The notes under the pieces are model-generated. The model was not told the origin of the DNA. It ran no database searches and saw nothing but the letters and a program-made list of their open reading frames with translations. The translations under genes and the position numbers were made by a program. From an uncultured Lachnospiraceae bacterium (GTDB lineage: Bacteria > Bacillota > Clostridia > Lachnospirales > Lachnospiraceae), in assembly GCA_910579735.1 (NCBI GenBank), contig CAJTUZ010000006.1, forward strand, positions 62,001 to 126,000: 64,000 nucleotides of DNA, read 5' to 3'. Positions 51,459 to 60,028 of the stretch are shown here, one piece after another (within the stretch, counting starts at the first letter, position 1; each line of letters starts with the position of its first letter).

Positions 51459-51923
51459 CTACATTTTTTTGCAATAATATATTTGCAGTCCCTTTTGTAC
51501 TAAAAGAAGAAAAACGCCGCATATTAAAAGGGTGACAAAAACAACCGGATCAAAATAGCCGGCGATGATACTTGCACCGATGATCAAAACGCCGCATGTA
51601 TAAAGCGCTCTTCCGCCGGATTTATTTTCGATCGCAGCAGTTCTTTCGTCATGCACCTTAATATAAAAAGATCTGAGAGCTTCTTCATTCTGTAAGATTT
51701 TGCGGAAGGTTACTATATTTTTCAAAGCATAAAGAAGGAATACGATAACAATACCCAACTGGAATCCGCTGAAAAAATCCGCAAAATTTTCGGTGCTGCT
51801 TAACTGCGCATTGGCCGGCTGGAGAGCTTTCCAACCATATGTAGCCATTAAAATGGCAAAAAGCGCACACAATCTTCCCCAATATGTTAATTTATCCTTT
51901 ACTTCCTGTTTCATCTTCTCCAT
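51459..51923 (-). CDS. Membrane protein paired with an XRE regulator
   Basis: A 154-residue protein with about four hydrophobic segments (about 15-30, 45-68, 105-122 and 127-147). It resembles the small membrane partners encoded next to short XRE regulators in Firmicutes, but I cannot name the family. The C-terminus ends in KKM after a membrane helix. It starts two bases after the regulator gene, so both come from one mRNA. Partnership with the regulator is inferred from context; it may be a sensor or a signal-dependent inhibitor. Confidence 0.75.
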   Translation of the reverse strand: MEKMKQEVKDKLTYWGRLCALFAILMATYGWKALQPANAQLSSTENFADFFSGFQLGIVIVFLLYALKNIVTFRKILQNEEALRSFYIKVHDERTAAIENKSGGRALYTCGVLIIGASIIAGYFDPVVFVTLLICGVFLLLVQKGLQIYYCKKM

Positions 51924-51925
51924 CG

Positions 51926-52132
51926 TTAAATCTCCTCCATCTCTGAAAAGTCAAATACTTCTTCTATCGGCAGTCCAAAATAATGAGCAATTTTATATGC
52001 CAGCATCAGGGACGCCGTATATTTTTCTACTTCGATCGAAGTAATCGTCTGCCTCGTTGTGCCGACAGCATTTGCCAGTTCTTCCTGAGACAGCTTTCTT
52101 GCTTTGCGCAGTTCTTTTATTCTCGTTTTCAT
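51926..52132 (-). CDS. Small XRE/Cro-type DNA-binding regulator
   Basis: A 68-residue helix-turn-helix protein, nearly all DNA-binding domain. KTRIKELRKARKLSQEELANAVGTTRQTITSIEVEKYTAS includes the recognition helix TTRQTITSIE. Size and sequence match the YozG-like short Cro/CI regulators. Its own promoter is flanked by two palindromic sites (52163-52180 and 52186-52203), suggesting autorepression. The membrane-protein gene follows directly. Confidence 0.9.
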   Translation of the reverse strand: MKTRIKELRKARKLSQEELANAVGTTRQTITSIEVEKYTASLMLAYKIAHYFGLPIEEVFDFSEMEEI

Positions 52133-52162
52133 TCATCCTCGCTTTCTGCCAGCAGGCGTATT

Positions 52163-52226
52163 TGCAAAGCGTGCTTTGCATATTTAGCATAGCGTGCTTT
52201 GCAAAAAATGTCAAGTAGACTTTGCA
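52163..52226 (-). promoter_or_regulatory. Promoter and operator array of the XRE gene
   Basis: Minus-strand TTGACA (52209-52214) and TATGCT (52186-52191) are 17 bases apart. A perfect palindrome TGCAAAGC-GT-GCTTTGCA fills 52163-52180, just downstream of the start site. A second, imperfect copy (AGCATAGC-GT-GCTTTGCA) covers the -10 and spacer at 52186-52203. A half site, ACTTTGCA, lies at 52219-52226, upstream of the -35. The two full sites have centres 23 bases apart. This is a strong autorepressor layout. Confidence 0.85.
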
Positions 52227-52232
52227 AAAAAT

Positions 52233-52276
52233 ATAAAAAAATCATCCGCCGCTATCTTGTACGGATGATTTTTTAT
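52233..52276. terminator. Terminator between the HDOD gene end and the XRE promoter
   Basis: AAAAAATCATCCG (52235-52247) and CGGATGATTTTTT (52262-52274) pair around a 14-base loop. Runs of A and T flank it, so on the minus strand it terminates the EAL-HDOD gene. Confidence 0.8.
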
Positions 52277-52296
52277 CGTTTTTGCTTATTATCAGG

Positions 52297-53523
52297 CTAT
52301 TTCACGCCGAACAGATCGCGATACCACTGCAGAGACTTGGTATAGGCGTCATAAACGTGGTTCATATCAATATTTTTGAGTACCATTTGTCTGGAAACTT
52401 CCTGCCAGGAAGCATTTTCATAATGGAGAATGAAATCCAATACCGGTGCAAGCTCACCCTTACGGTCAACTAACGCTTCTTCTATGTGCTTTGATACTTT
52501 CACCATTTGCAGCGCTTCTGCCATAGGTTTATCCAGAATCAGATCGAGTACGGAGAACAGTCCCATCAGGAACAGTTCCGACGAAAAAACTGCCATTTCG
52601 AATATCGGCGCCAGATTTTCGGCAAATTTGGCACGAAGCAGAGAGAGCCTTGTAATTTCATTCGGTTTGTCTGCACACAGCTCGTTTGTAACTGCCGTGT
52701 TGATCCATTTCTTTAATTCCTTCTGTCCTAACATGGCAGCGGCATGCCTGATCGAAGTGATCTCTGAATTTAGGGAGAGTCTGTTAACGATGCCAAGCAG
52801 AGAAATAACGAGCGCCGTATCCCTTCCGATGACATCGGCCGCTTTGGACAGATCAAAATCGTTATCGTTTACGAGATTTAAAAGCTCAATATAATTTTCT
52901 TTCAAGGGCGCTACTTCAGCCTGTCCCTGCGTAACCGGAACACGGAAGAATCCGCCTTCATAAAGGTCATATCCGCCTTCTGCTTTCAGAACGTCAAGCT
53001 CTTCTATGGAATCCACATTGACTGCACAAAGTTTCATCTTCGGATAAAACTTACTGAAATAGTCTTTTGCTTCTTTCATATTGTTCTTTTTGTTGTCGAG
53101 CAGAATATAATCCATAAGCAGCAGAACATTACGATAGGCTTCAAAGCTGTCGTCAGACAGTTTTCTGATCGCCATTTTATACCCCATTTTCTTCAACTCT
53201 TTCAGTCGCTTGACATACAATTCATCCGGTGTGATCGTATGGTTGGCCAAAAGCACCAGCCTGTCGTGCGGTGTTTGGATCTGTTCGTTGATATCCGAAA
53301 AGATGGATATATTGTTGACTTCCACAAAAACTTCTTTATCAGCGGATAGTGTCTCAATGCCCATACTTTCTATCAAGTCAAGTCCGACAATGTCCACGGC
53401 GCCATCGTTGCTTCCGGTCCCAAGAAGACTCGGGGTCAAAAGATAATTTTTCTTCTGCGCAAATAAAGAATACGCTTTCACCGCCATAGTTTCATCAAAT
53501 AGTGGTATTAATGTTGCAAGCAT
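52297..53523 (-). CDS. YuxH-type EAL-HDOD signalling protein with degenerate EAL part
   Basis: A 408-residue cytosolic protein. The N-terminal about 190 residues resemble an EAL domain in outline (DKEVFVEVNNISIF, YKMAIRKLSDDSF, DYILLDNK), but the EAL signature and most catalytic acids are missing, so it should not hydrolyse cyclic di-GMP. Residues about 200-400 are an HDOD domain (NYIELLNLVNDNDFDLSKAADVIGRD, NRLSLNSEITSIRHAAAMLGQKELKKWI). The arrangement matches B. subtilis YuxH. It may bind or relay a signal without enzymatic activity. It lies near the GGDEF gene. Confidence 0.85.
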   Translation of the reverse strand: MLATLIPLFDETMAVKAYSLFAQKKNYLLTPSLLGTGSNDGAVDIVGLDLIESMGIETLSADKEVFVEVNNISIFSDINEQIQTPHDRLVLLANHTITPDELYVKRLKELKKMGYKMAIRKLSDDSFEAYRNVLLLMDYILLDNKKNNMKEAKDYFSKFYPKMKLCAVNVDSIEELDVLKAEGGYDLYEGGFFRVPVTQGQAEVAPLKENYIELLNLVNDNDFDLSKAADVIGRDTALVISLLGIVNRLSLNSEITSIRHAAAMLGQKELKKWINTAVTNELCADKPNEITRLSLLRAKFAENLAPIFEMAVFSSELFLMGLFSVLDLILDKPMAEALQMVKVSKHIEEALVDRKGELAPVLDFILHYENASWQEVSRQMVLKNIDMNHVYDAYTKSLQWYRDLFGVK

Positions 53524-53683
53524 AATGAATTCTCCTCTTAAAAATGATTTTGACCTGTTCTGGTTACACTATATTATTATAATACTATATTTTTACAAAA
53601 ATTTATATACTTTTTTATCTTAATGAGCAAATTTCTTGAAAAAAACAACGAATGCCACGCTTCGCGAGTCATTCTTATGTTTA

Positions 53684-53717
53684 ATCAAAAACGCACTGCC
53701 GCAATTGCGACAGTGCG
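53684..53717 (-). terminator. Terminator of the secreted-protein gene
   Basis: ACGCACTG-CCGCAA and TTGC-GACAGTGCGT form a long stem; on the minus strand it is followed by TTTTTGATT. It sits about 50 bases after the stop at 53770. The rest of 53524-53769 is AT-rich and shows only this element. Confidence 0.85.
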
Positions 53718-53769
53718 TAAAATGTATCAGTATTGTCTGATAAAATCACTTTCAAAATGATGTTTCCAC

Positions 53770-54546
53770 TTATTCAGCCGATGCTTCCGCAGGAGCTGCA
53801 GGAACTTCAATAAAAGTTAAAATGCCGTAAGCCGTCATGTCTACTACAACATGATCTTCTCTGATCTCGGCAACATTTACCGGACTCCATGTACCGTTTG
53901 CGAAATGATAGACCTGAATATTCTGTCCCCCTACGACGCCCGGCATATAAAAGTTTACGGTTGCCGTGTCGAAGAATACGGAACCATCGATATCAACACA
54001 GTTGAGTACCGTACCGCCAAGTGCAGATGCCTGTGCTTTGGCAGCGTCAACATGTGCAGGCAGGGTCTTTTTCACAGAAAAGGTCTGGTTGCTCGGCTGT
54101 CCGTTGATGATCACATTGCCGCCCTGTGCAACCGGTGTTGTCTGGGAAAGACCATGTGTGCTTGTAACTGCGTTGTTCATGTATTCGCCGACGCTCTTGT
54201 TCTCTTCGCTTGCCGCGATTGCCGTAGGCCACGGGATACCGGTAGCTTCCTGTGCCAGAGCCGCAGCTTCACTGCCCTGTGCAATCGCTATTTCTTCCGG
54301 TGTAAGGCCGGCCCAGTAAGAATTGCTGTCATTGCTGCTTCCGCCGCCTGCAGTACATTTACAGTCGGGGGCTCCGCAACCACAGGAGCCTAATATTTCT
54401 GCTGAGCTGCAGTTATTGGGGTCGCGGCATGGGCAGGTAGCAGGAGGTGTATAGCCGTCTGAGTCGCCTGTCTCCTCGGCCAAAACATATGCCGACATGG
54501 ATATCAGGAGTGTTCCCGCCAATATTAATGCTAATAATTTTTTCAT
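53770..54546 (-). CDS. Secreted cysteine-rich protein, unknown
   Basis: A 258-residue exported protein. The ATG at 54546 follows GGAGG; a signal peptide spans about 1-24 with a cut near VLAEE. The mature N-terminus is cysteine-rich (CPC, NC, SCGCGAPDCKC), which could bind metal or form disulfides. A long Ser/Gly/Ala region follows, then a beta-rich end about 160-250 (VNFYMPGVVGGQNIQVYHFANG, DHVVVDMTAYGILTFIE). No anchor motif is seen. Family unknown; the histidine-kinase gene lies upstream in the same direction. Confidence 0.8.
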   Translation of the reverse strand: MKKLLALILAGTLLISMSAYVLAEETGDSDGYTPPATCPCRDPNNCSSAEILGSCGCGAPDCKCTAGGGSSNDSNSYWAGLTPEEIAIAQGSEAAALAQEATGIPWPTAIAASEENKSVGEYMNNAVTSTHGLSQTTPVAQGGNVIINGQPSNQTFSVKKTLPAHVDAAKAQASALGGTVLNCVDIDGSVFFDTATVNFYMPGVVGGQNIQVYHFANGTWSPVNVAEIREDHVVVDMTAYGILTFIEVPAAPAEASAE

Positions 54547-54606
54547 CCGAAATACCTCCGTTGTTCTTCTATTTTCTTCCAACTTGTATATCTTGCGCGC
54601 TTCATT

Positions 54607-54635
54607 AATTTACCATATTTTCCTAATGCAAACAA
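54607..54635 (-). promoter_or_regulatory. Possible promoter of the secreted-protein gene
   Basis: Minus-strand TTGTTT (54630-54635) and TAAATT (54607-54612) have a 17-base spacer and an extended TGG before the -10. Moderate match only. Confidence 0.45.
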
Positions 54636-54692
54636 GACAAAAAGTACGCAAAACCGAATCTTTGTTAATTATAAACAACAAAACGGCTTTCC

Positions 54693-54719
54693 GGGGGGGG
54701 GTAAAAATTGTGCAATTTT
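54693..54719. repeat. Nine-G tract and adjacent palindrome
   Basis: Nine consecutive G lie at 54693-54701, directly followed by the palindrome AAAATTG-TG-CAATTTT at 54704-54719. It sits in the 213-base gap between the kinase gene and the secreted-protein gene, about 58 bases upstream of the promoter of the latter. Such tracts are prone to slippage and to sequencing error. Confidence 0.7.
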
Positions 54720-54759
54720 ACAAGAAAACAAGGAGTTATTTCTTAATTATATTTTGAAA

Positions 54760-57700
54760 CTAACACAATATTTCTTTTAACAATTTTAACAGCTTCGGAG
54801 TATCGATCGGCTTGGCGACGTGTCCGTTCATGCCTGCGTCAAAGGCTGCTTTTTTGTCTTCTTCAAAAGCATTGGCAGTCATTGCAATAATCGGAATATC
54901 CGCAAATTCAGAATTCTGCAGCGCTCTGATCTGTCTTGCGGCTTCATAGCCATCCATGATCGGCATCTGTATATCCATGAGGATCAGGTCATACTGGCCG
55001 GGAACGGCCGCTTTTATTTTATCGACTGCAATCGAACCGTTATCGGCTACGTCCATGATAAATCCTGCTTCCCGAAGGATTTCCAGAGCAATCTCCTGGT
55101 TGATCTCATTATCTTCGACGAGAAGAATCTTTTTACCGTCAAAGGAAGCCGCATCTTCTGCAGCAGTATTTTCCGTTTCCTGAATCGTAAAAGGCGATTC
55201 CAGAATCTCTCTGAGTTCCGATAAAAAGATCGGTTTCGAACAAAATGCCGTAACGCCTGCTTTCCTTGCCTCTTCTTCAATATCCGACCAGTCATAAGCA
55301 GTCAGAATGATGATGGGTTTGGCATCTCCGATGATACGGCGGATACGTCTGACTACTTCAATACCGTTCATATCCGGCATCAGCCAGTCTATGATATAGG
55401 CTGCATATGCGTCATTCTGTTCTTCTGCAAGCCTGGTACGAAGCACTGCTTCTTTGCCGGAAGTTGTCCAGTCAGGCCGCATGCCGATGGTGGAAAGCAT
55501 CTGCGTGACACTGGAGCAGGTATTGAAATCATCATCGACGACAAGCGCTCTAAGTCCCTTTAACTCCGGTACGATTTCCTGGATGACCGGTCCGGAACAG
55601 GTTCTGAACTGCAAGGAAACGGTAAAGGTTGTGCCTTTGCCTTCTTCGCTGGCGACGGAAATGGTTCCGCCCATCATATCTACGATATTTTTGGTGATCG
55701 CCATACCCAGTCCGGTTCCCTGGATTCCGCTGACCGTACTCGTGCGTTCTCTTTCAAACGGTTCAAAAACGTGTTCCAGGAATTCCCGGCTCATACCGAT
55801 TCCGGTATCCTTGATCTGGAATTCGTAGGATGCCCAGCCTTCGGGAGCATTTCCTTTCTGCAAAATGCGGACGCCTACAAGGCCGCCCGGCTTTGTAAAT
55901 TTCATGGCATTGCTCAAAAGGTTTAGCAGAAGCTGATTCAGTCTCAGCTTATCGCATAATATATGTTCGTTGATCACATCGGCCGTATCGATATAGAAAT
56001 CCAGCTGTTTCGAGGCGATGTCAGCCTGCACGATTGTTTTCAGGTCATGCATGATCTCAGGAAGTGAGGTTTCTTTTTCTTCAATTTTGACTTTTCCGCT
56101 TTCAATGCGGCTCATATCCAGAACATCATTGATCAGGCTGAGCAGATGATTGCTCGATGTCGTAATCTTGGAAAGGTAGTCCTTTATCTGTTCTGTGTTG
56201 TCAATATGTGCAGCCGCAAGGGAAGTGAAACCTATGATCGCGTTCATAGGCGTCCTGATGTCGTGGGACATATTGTTTAAGAATGTTGTTTTGGCCCTGT
56301 TGGCATGCTGTGCCGCTGCAAGAGCGTCTTCCAAATCGATTTTCTGTTTTTCAAGCTGCTCTTCCATTTTTTTCTCATCGTCTATATCGACGAAGAGTCC
56401 TACAAAGGTAATCGGCGAACCATCTTCACGCCTGGAAAGTCTGCCGGCGGAATGAAACCATCTATAACCGCGCTGCCTGGTAAGAATCCGGTATTCCACA
56501 TCATATGTTTTCATACCGGTATAATCTTTTACGGTATTCCAATATTCATTCAAAATGCGTTCTTTATCTTCTTCATGCAGTAAATCTGACCAGGATTTCA
56601 ACACATTCGGGAAGTCTTCCACGCTCTCATAACCGAGCATTTTACGGAAAACTTCCGACCATGTACAGGAAACAAGTTCTGCGTTTTCGTTAAATTCCAT
56701 ACTCCAAAGACCGGATCCCATAGCATCATGAATATTATCCATAGCCGCCTGTTCTTTTTCAATCTGGGCATATGCGGCCCTGATCCTGGCGCCATCGGCT
56801 TTTTCCTGTTCCAAAAGGGTTCTGGCATTTTTCCTGTACAGTCTGATCAGTGATATAAATACGATCAGCATCACAGTTACGGTAATAATGATCTGGGTAA
56901 CGCCGCGTTTTATCATGGCAGTACTTATGGAGTGAATCTGGTCCCTTATTACGTGATTTCGAATGAGGATCGTTAACATCCAGTTCGTATTTTCTATCGG
57001 AATATAACAGAGCGTTTCCAATGAATCGTTATAACGGAAAGAGATCTGTCCGGAATTTCCTTCCGTAAAATCATTTACTAACTGCTCATAGCTGAAACCT
57101 TCTTCTATATCAGCCTCACTGAGCGCCGTAAGAAGGTTGTCTCCGGATATAATATTACCAAACTCATTGTTTGTCAGGTCTTCTCCGTTGCGATGGTACA
57201 GGCTGCAGTACGTTTCATTACTGTCTGTACGCAGCATCAGCGAGCTCAGCATTTCTTCGATGTTGATCTGGGTAAAGCAGACTTTTATCTGTGCTCCCTG
57301 GAAAGAAATATTTTCTACGGGAACTGCAAGGATCACCTGTTTACTTGTTCCGTATAAATTGGAAATAGTAATCATGGGACCGGTCAGTTCTTCCGAAAGA
57401 AAACTGTATCGTTCAAGACCGGATGCCGTACTGTACTCCGTATAGACGATACCGTTTTCATCTACCAGCGCAAATTTGTCCACGTCATAGAGTTCTTTGA
57501 CCTTTCCCAGAAAACGGCGTAATGTCCCTTGTGAACGCAGGTCGGCCTCATCCAGTACGGCAAGCGCATTGTCCATGTATGCAAAGTGGCTTTTCAATGT
57601 TTCGGAAACGACCTGCGCTCTCCGACCGGCCAGTTCATCCAGATAAAATTCGCTGACTCTGTTTACAGCCTGATTCGTACTGACTCTGGCACTGTCTGAT

Positions 57701-57819
57701 ACCCATATCGTCGTAATGAGAAGAATCGCCGCAATAAAAATACCGCCCGCTGCTGCGAAAGCAACGGTCTGGTTCTTTTGTTTTTTATCGATTTGTCTGT
57801 TTTGCTGTAATTGACTCAT
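54760..57819 (-). CDS. Hybrid sensor histidine kinase with two receiver domains
   Basis: A 1019-residue membrane kinase. One membrane helix (about 19-41), an extracytoplasmic Cache-like sensor (about 45-295), a second helix (about 305-325), a PAS/PAC domain (about 350-480) and HisKA (about 500-570) follow in order. The phospho-accepting His is in NNMSHDIRTPMNAIIGF. The ATPase follows (about 600-735, NLLSNAMKF, KDTGIGMS, GTGLGMAI), then two receivers (about 750-870 with YIIDWLMPD and about 890-1015 with LILMDIQMP). No HPt domain or output regulator is adjacent, so the phosphorelay ends elsewhere. An extended -10 (minus-strand TG-A-TATAAT, -10 at 57915-57920) lies about 95 bases upstream. Confidence 0.93.
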   Translation of the reverse strand: MSQLQQNRQIDKKQKNQTVAFAAAGGIFIAAILLITTIWVSDSARVSTNQAVNRVSEFYLDELAGRRAQVVSETLKSHFAYMDNALAVLDEADLRSQGTLRRFLGKVKELYDVDKFALVDENGIVYTEYSTASGLERYSFLSEELTGPMITISNLYGTSKQVILAVPVENISFQGAQIKVCFTQINIEEMLSSLMLRTDSNETYCSLYHRNGEDLTNNEFGNIISGDNLLTALSEADIEEGFSYEQLVNDFTEGNSGQISFRYNDSLETLCYIPIENTNWMLTILIRNHVIRDQIHSISTAMIKRGVTQIIITVTVMLIVFISLIRLYRKNARTLLEQEKADGARIRAAYAQIEKEQAAMDNIHDAMGSGLWSMEFNENAELVSCTWSEVFRKMLGYESVEDFPNVLKSWSDLLHEEDKERILNEYWNTVKDYTGMKTYDVEYRILTRQRGYRWFHSAGRLSRREDGSPITFVGLFVDIDDEKKMEEQLEKQKIDLEDALAAAQHANRAKTTFLNNMSHDIRTPMNAIIGFTSLAAAHIDNTEQIKDYLSKITTSSNHLLSLINDVLDMSRIESGKVKIEEKETSLPEIMHDLKTIVQADIASKQLDFYIDTADVINEHILCDKLRLNQLLLNLLSNAMKFTKPGGLVGVRILQKGNAPEGWASYEFQIKDTGIGMSREFLEHVFEPFERERTSTVSGIQGTGLGMAITKNIVDMMGGTISVASEEGKGTTFTVSLQFRTCSGPVIQEIVPELKGLRALVVDDDFNTCSSVTQMLSTIGMRPDWTTSGKEAVLRTRLAEEQNDAYAAYIIDWLMPDMNGIEVVRRIRRIIGDAKPIIILTAYDWSDIEEEARKAGVTAFCSKPIFLSELREILESPFTIQETENTAAEDAASFDGKKILLVEDNEINQEIALEILREAGFIMDVADNGSIAVDKIKAAVPGQYDLILMDIQMPIMDGYEAARQIRALQNSEFADIPIIAMTANAFEEDKKAAFDAGMNGHVAKPIDTPKLLKLLKEILC

Positions 57820-57984
57820 CCTCTGTTCCTGCCATTCTTATTAATGATATGATGCTTCATGATGACTGTTGATCGTTTGTCGATCATGTGTCCATACGTG
57901 CTTTGCTGACGATTATTATATCATAATAAATGTGCGGACTCTATATCAGAAAGACAAGTTCTTTCGAAAATACAATTTTAAAAT

Positions 57985-58021
57985 AAAATGTCAGGATAAG
58001 AACGTTTCTTACCCTGACACC
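57985..58021 (-). terminator. Terminator of leuCD
   Basis: TGTCAGGATAAGAA (57991-58004) pairs with TTCTTACCCTGACA (58008-58021) with one mismatch around a three-base loop; a T-rich run follows on the minus strand. The 232-base gap 57820-58051 otherwise shows only a short TGATCG/CGATCA palindrome at 57870-57886. Confidence 0.85.
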
Positions 58022-58051
58022 TGTTTTCCCATGTTGTTTTTGGGGACTGTT

Positions 58052-58546
58052 TTACTGTTGATTGATATAGTTCACAAGGCCTTCCGCCGCAATGATCTTT
58101 TGCATAAATTCCGGAAAAGCCTGTCCCTTGTAAGTCGTTCCCTTCGTGATATCAGATATGACACCAGTGTCGAAATTAACTTCTATGGTATCGCCTGCGC
58201 AGATGTCCTTTGCCGCTTCCGGGCACTCGATGATCGGCAGACCGATATTGATTGCGTTCCGATAAAAGATCCGGGCAAAGGTTTCTGCTATGACACAGCT
58301 TACGCCGGCAGCTTTGATGGCAATCGGCGCGTGCTCTCTGGAAGAACCGCAGCCGAAGTTTTTCGTTGCCACGATAATATCCCCTTTTTGTACTTTCTGA
58401 ATAAATTCCTTGTCAATGTCTTCCATGCAGTGTGCTGCCAGCTCCGCAGGATCGGAAGAATTTAAGTAGCGGGCCGGAATGATCACGTCCGTATCCACAT
58501 TGTCACCGTATTTAAAAACAGTTCCTTTTGCTGCTTTCATTTTCAT
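58052..58546 (-). CDS. leuD: 3-isopropylmalate dehydratase small subunit
   Basis: With LeuC isomerises 2-isopropylmalate to 3-isopropylmalate in leucine synthesis. The 164-residue protein is the short LeuD/DmdB type, with KYGDNVDTDVIIPARYLN, the ATKNFGCGSSREHAPIAIKAAG swivel motif and FARIFYRNAINIGLPIIEC. The near relation to homoaconitase and dimethylmalate dehydratase small subunits means substrate is set by context. It follows leuC by 69 bases. Confidence 0.94.
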   Translation of the reverse strand: MKMKAAKGTVFKYGDNVDTDVIIPARYLNSSDPAELAAHCMEDIDKEFIQKVQKGDIIVATKNFGCGSSREHAPIAIKAAGVSCVIAETFARIFYRNAINIGLPIIECPEAAKDICAGDTIEVNFDTGVISDITKGTTYKGQAFPEFMQKIIAAEGLVNYINQQ

Positions 58547-58615
58547 ACCTCCAGTATTACATATTTTGATTTACTGACATCCTATTTCATCGTTATGTTT
58601 GGTTCCGGGCCGGGT

Positions 58616-59881
58616 TCAGGATAACTGGCAGGGACAGGAAATCTTGCCGGTTACCGCGCTTGCTGCCGCAACTGCCGGACTGGCCAGATAGATTTCGGAA
58701 TCCACATGTCCCATCCGTCCTACGAAATTTCGGTTCGTTGTGGATACACAACGTTCTCCGGCTGCCAGAATCCCCATATAACCGCCAAGACACGGCCCGC
58801 AGGTCGGCGTACTGACAACAGCGCCGGCTTCGATAAAGGTTTTCAGCAGTCCCTCTTCCATTGCCTGCATATAAATGGTCTGTGTTGCAGGAATGACGAT
58901 ACATCTCATACCTTTTGCCACGTGTCTTCCCTTTAATACTTCGGCTGCGGTACGCAGATCATCCAGTCTGCCGTTGGTGCAGGAACCGATAACGACCTGA
59001 TTGATGGCAATGTCTTCTTTGATCTCGTCGATCGTTTTCGTATTTTCAGGCAGATGCGGGAACGCGATCGTCGGCCGGAGTGAGCTGAGATCGATCGTGT
59101 ATTCCGCATCATAAACGGCATCTTCATCTGCTTCGTATACCGTATAGGCTTTTGCGGAATGTTCTTTTATATAGGTTAATGCCAGTTCATCTACCGGGAA
59201 GATACCGTTTTTGCCGCCGGCTTCGATCGCCATATTGGCAATCGTAAAACGGTCGTCCATGGACAGATTTTGAATGCCTTCTCCAACGAATTCCATAGAT
59301 TTATACAAAGCGCCATCTACCCCGATCATACCGATAATATGCAGGATAACGTCTTTTCCGCTGACCCATTTATCCGGTTTGCCGATGATATTGAATTTTA
59401 TGGCAGAGGGTACTTTGAACCATGCCTTACCGGTTGCCATGCCTGCAGCCATATCGGTGCTGCCGACACCGGTGGAAAATGCACCTAACGCACCGTAAGT
59501 ACAGGTATGGGAGTCGGCGCCGATGATCACGTCTCCTGCCACGGTCAGACCTTTTTCCGGAAGCAGCGCATGTTCGATTCCCATTTCTCCCACTTCAAAA
59601 TAGTTTGTGATCTCGTTACGGTATGCAAACTCTCTTACACATTTGCAGTGCTCAGCCGATTTGATATCCTTATTCGGTACGAAGTGGTCGGGGACAAGTG
59701 CGATCTTATCTTTGTCAAACACACCGTCCACATTCATTTTCTCCATTTCTTTAATGGCAACGGGACTTGTAATGTCATTGCCGAGTACCAGATCCAGATC
59801 TGCTTCGATCAGTTGTCCGGCTTCCACTTTTTCCAGTCCTGCATGAGCTGCCAGTATTTTCTGGGTCATTGTCATTCCCAT
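58616..59881 (-). CDS. leuC: 3-isopropylmalate dehydratase large subunit
   Basis: The 4Fe-4S aconitase-type subunit, 421 residues (the HacA/LeuC2-type length). Cluster ligands lie in GSCTNGRLDDL and CGPCLGG, with GADSHTCTYGALGAFSTGVGSTDMA and TTNRNFVGRMGH also present. The start at 59881 follows AGGAGG; other ATGs lie two and four codons later. Without leuA or leuB in the window the leucine assignment comes from family plus the neighbouring ilv genes and LysR regulator. Confidence 0.94.
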   Translation of the reverse strand: MGMTMTQKILAAHAGLEKVEAGQLIEADLDLVLGNDITSPVAIKEMEKMNVDGVFDKDKIALVPDHFVPNKDIKSAEHCKCVREFAYRNEITNYFEVGEMGIEHALLPEKGLTVAGDVIIGADSHTCTYGALGAFSTGVGSTDMAAGMATGKAWFKVPSAIKFNIIGKPDKWVSGKDVILHIIGMIGVDGALYKSMEFVGEGIQNLSMDDRFTIANMAIEAGGKNGIFPVDELALTYIKEHSAKAYTVYEADEDAVYDAEYTIDLSSLRPTIAFPHLPENTKTIDEIKEDIAINQVVIGSCTNGRLDDLRTAAEVLKGRHVAKGMRCIVIPATQTIYMQAMEEGLLKTFIEAGAVVSTPTCGPCLGGYMGILAAGERCVSTTNRNFVGRMGHVDSEIYLASPAVAAASAVTGKISCPCQLS

Positions 59882-59922
59882 ATTGTGATACCTCCTTTTT
59901 TGTTTCCCTATAATCTGTTCTT

Positions 59923-59975
59923 ATTGTAGCACAATTACTTCCATTCTCAAAATATATAATAATTATATTTATTAT
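59923..59975 (-). promoter_or_regulatory. leuC promoter with a candidate LysR operator
   Basis: Minus-strand TTGAGA (59945-59950) and TACAAT (59923-59928) have a 16-base spacer. Just upstream, the near-palindrome ATAATAA-N6-TTATTAT covers 59956-59975 and contains T-N11-A spacings typical of LysR sites. The divergent LysR gene starts at 60029. Confidence 0.6.
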
Positions 59976-60028
59976 TCTTTATAGTTATAGTATGATAAAA
60001 CCAGAATATATAAAGAGAGAGGTATCTT

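Noticed and set aside
52297..53523. Active cyclic di-GMP phosphodiesterase
   Set aside because: The EAL signature and most metal-binding acids are missing in the EAL-like part.
53851..54393. 180-codon plus-strand frame opposite the secreted-protein gene
   Set aside because: The minus-strand gene has a signal peptide, GGAGG and a terminator; this frame has none of these.
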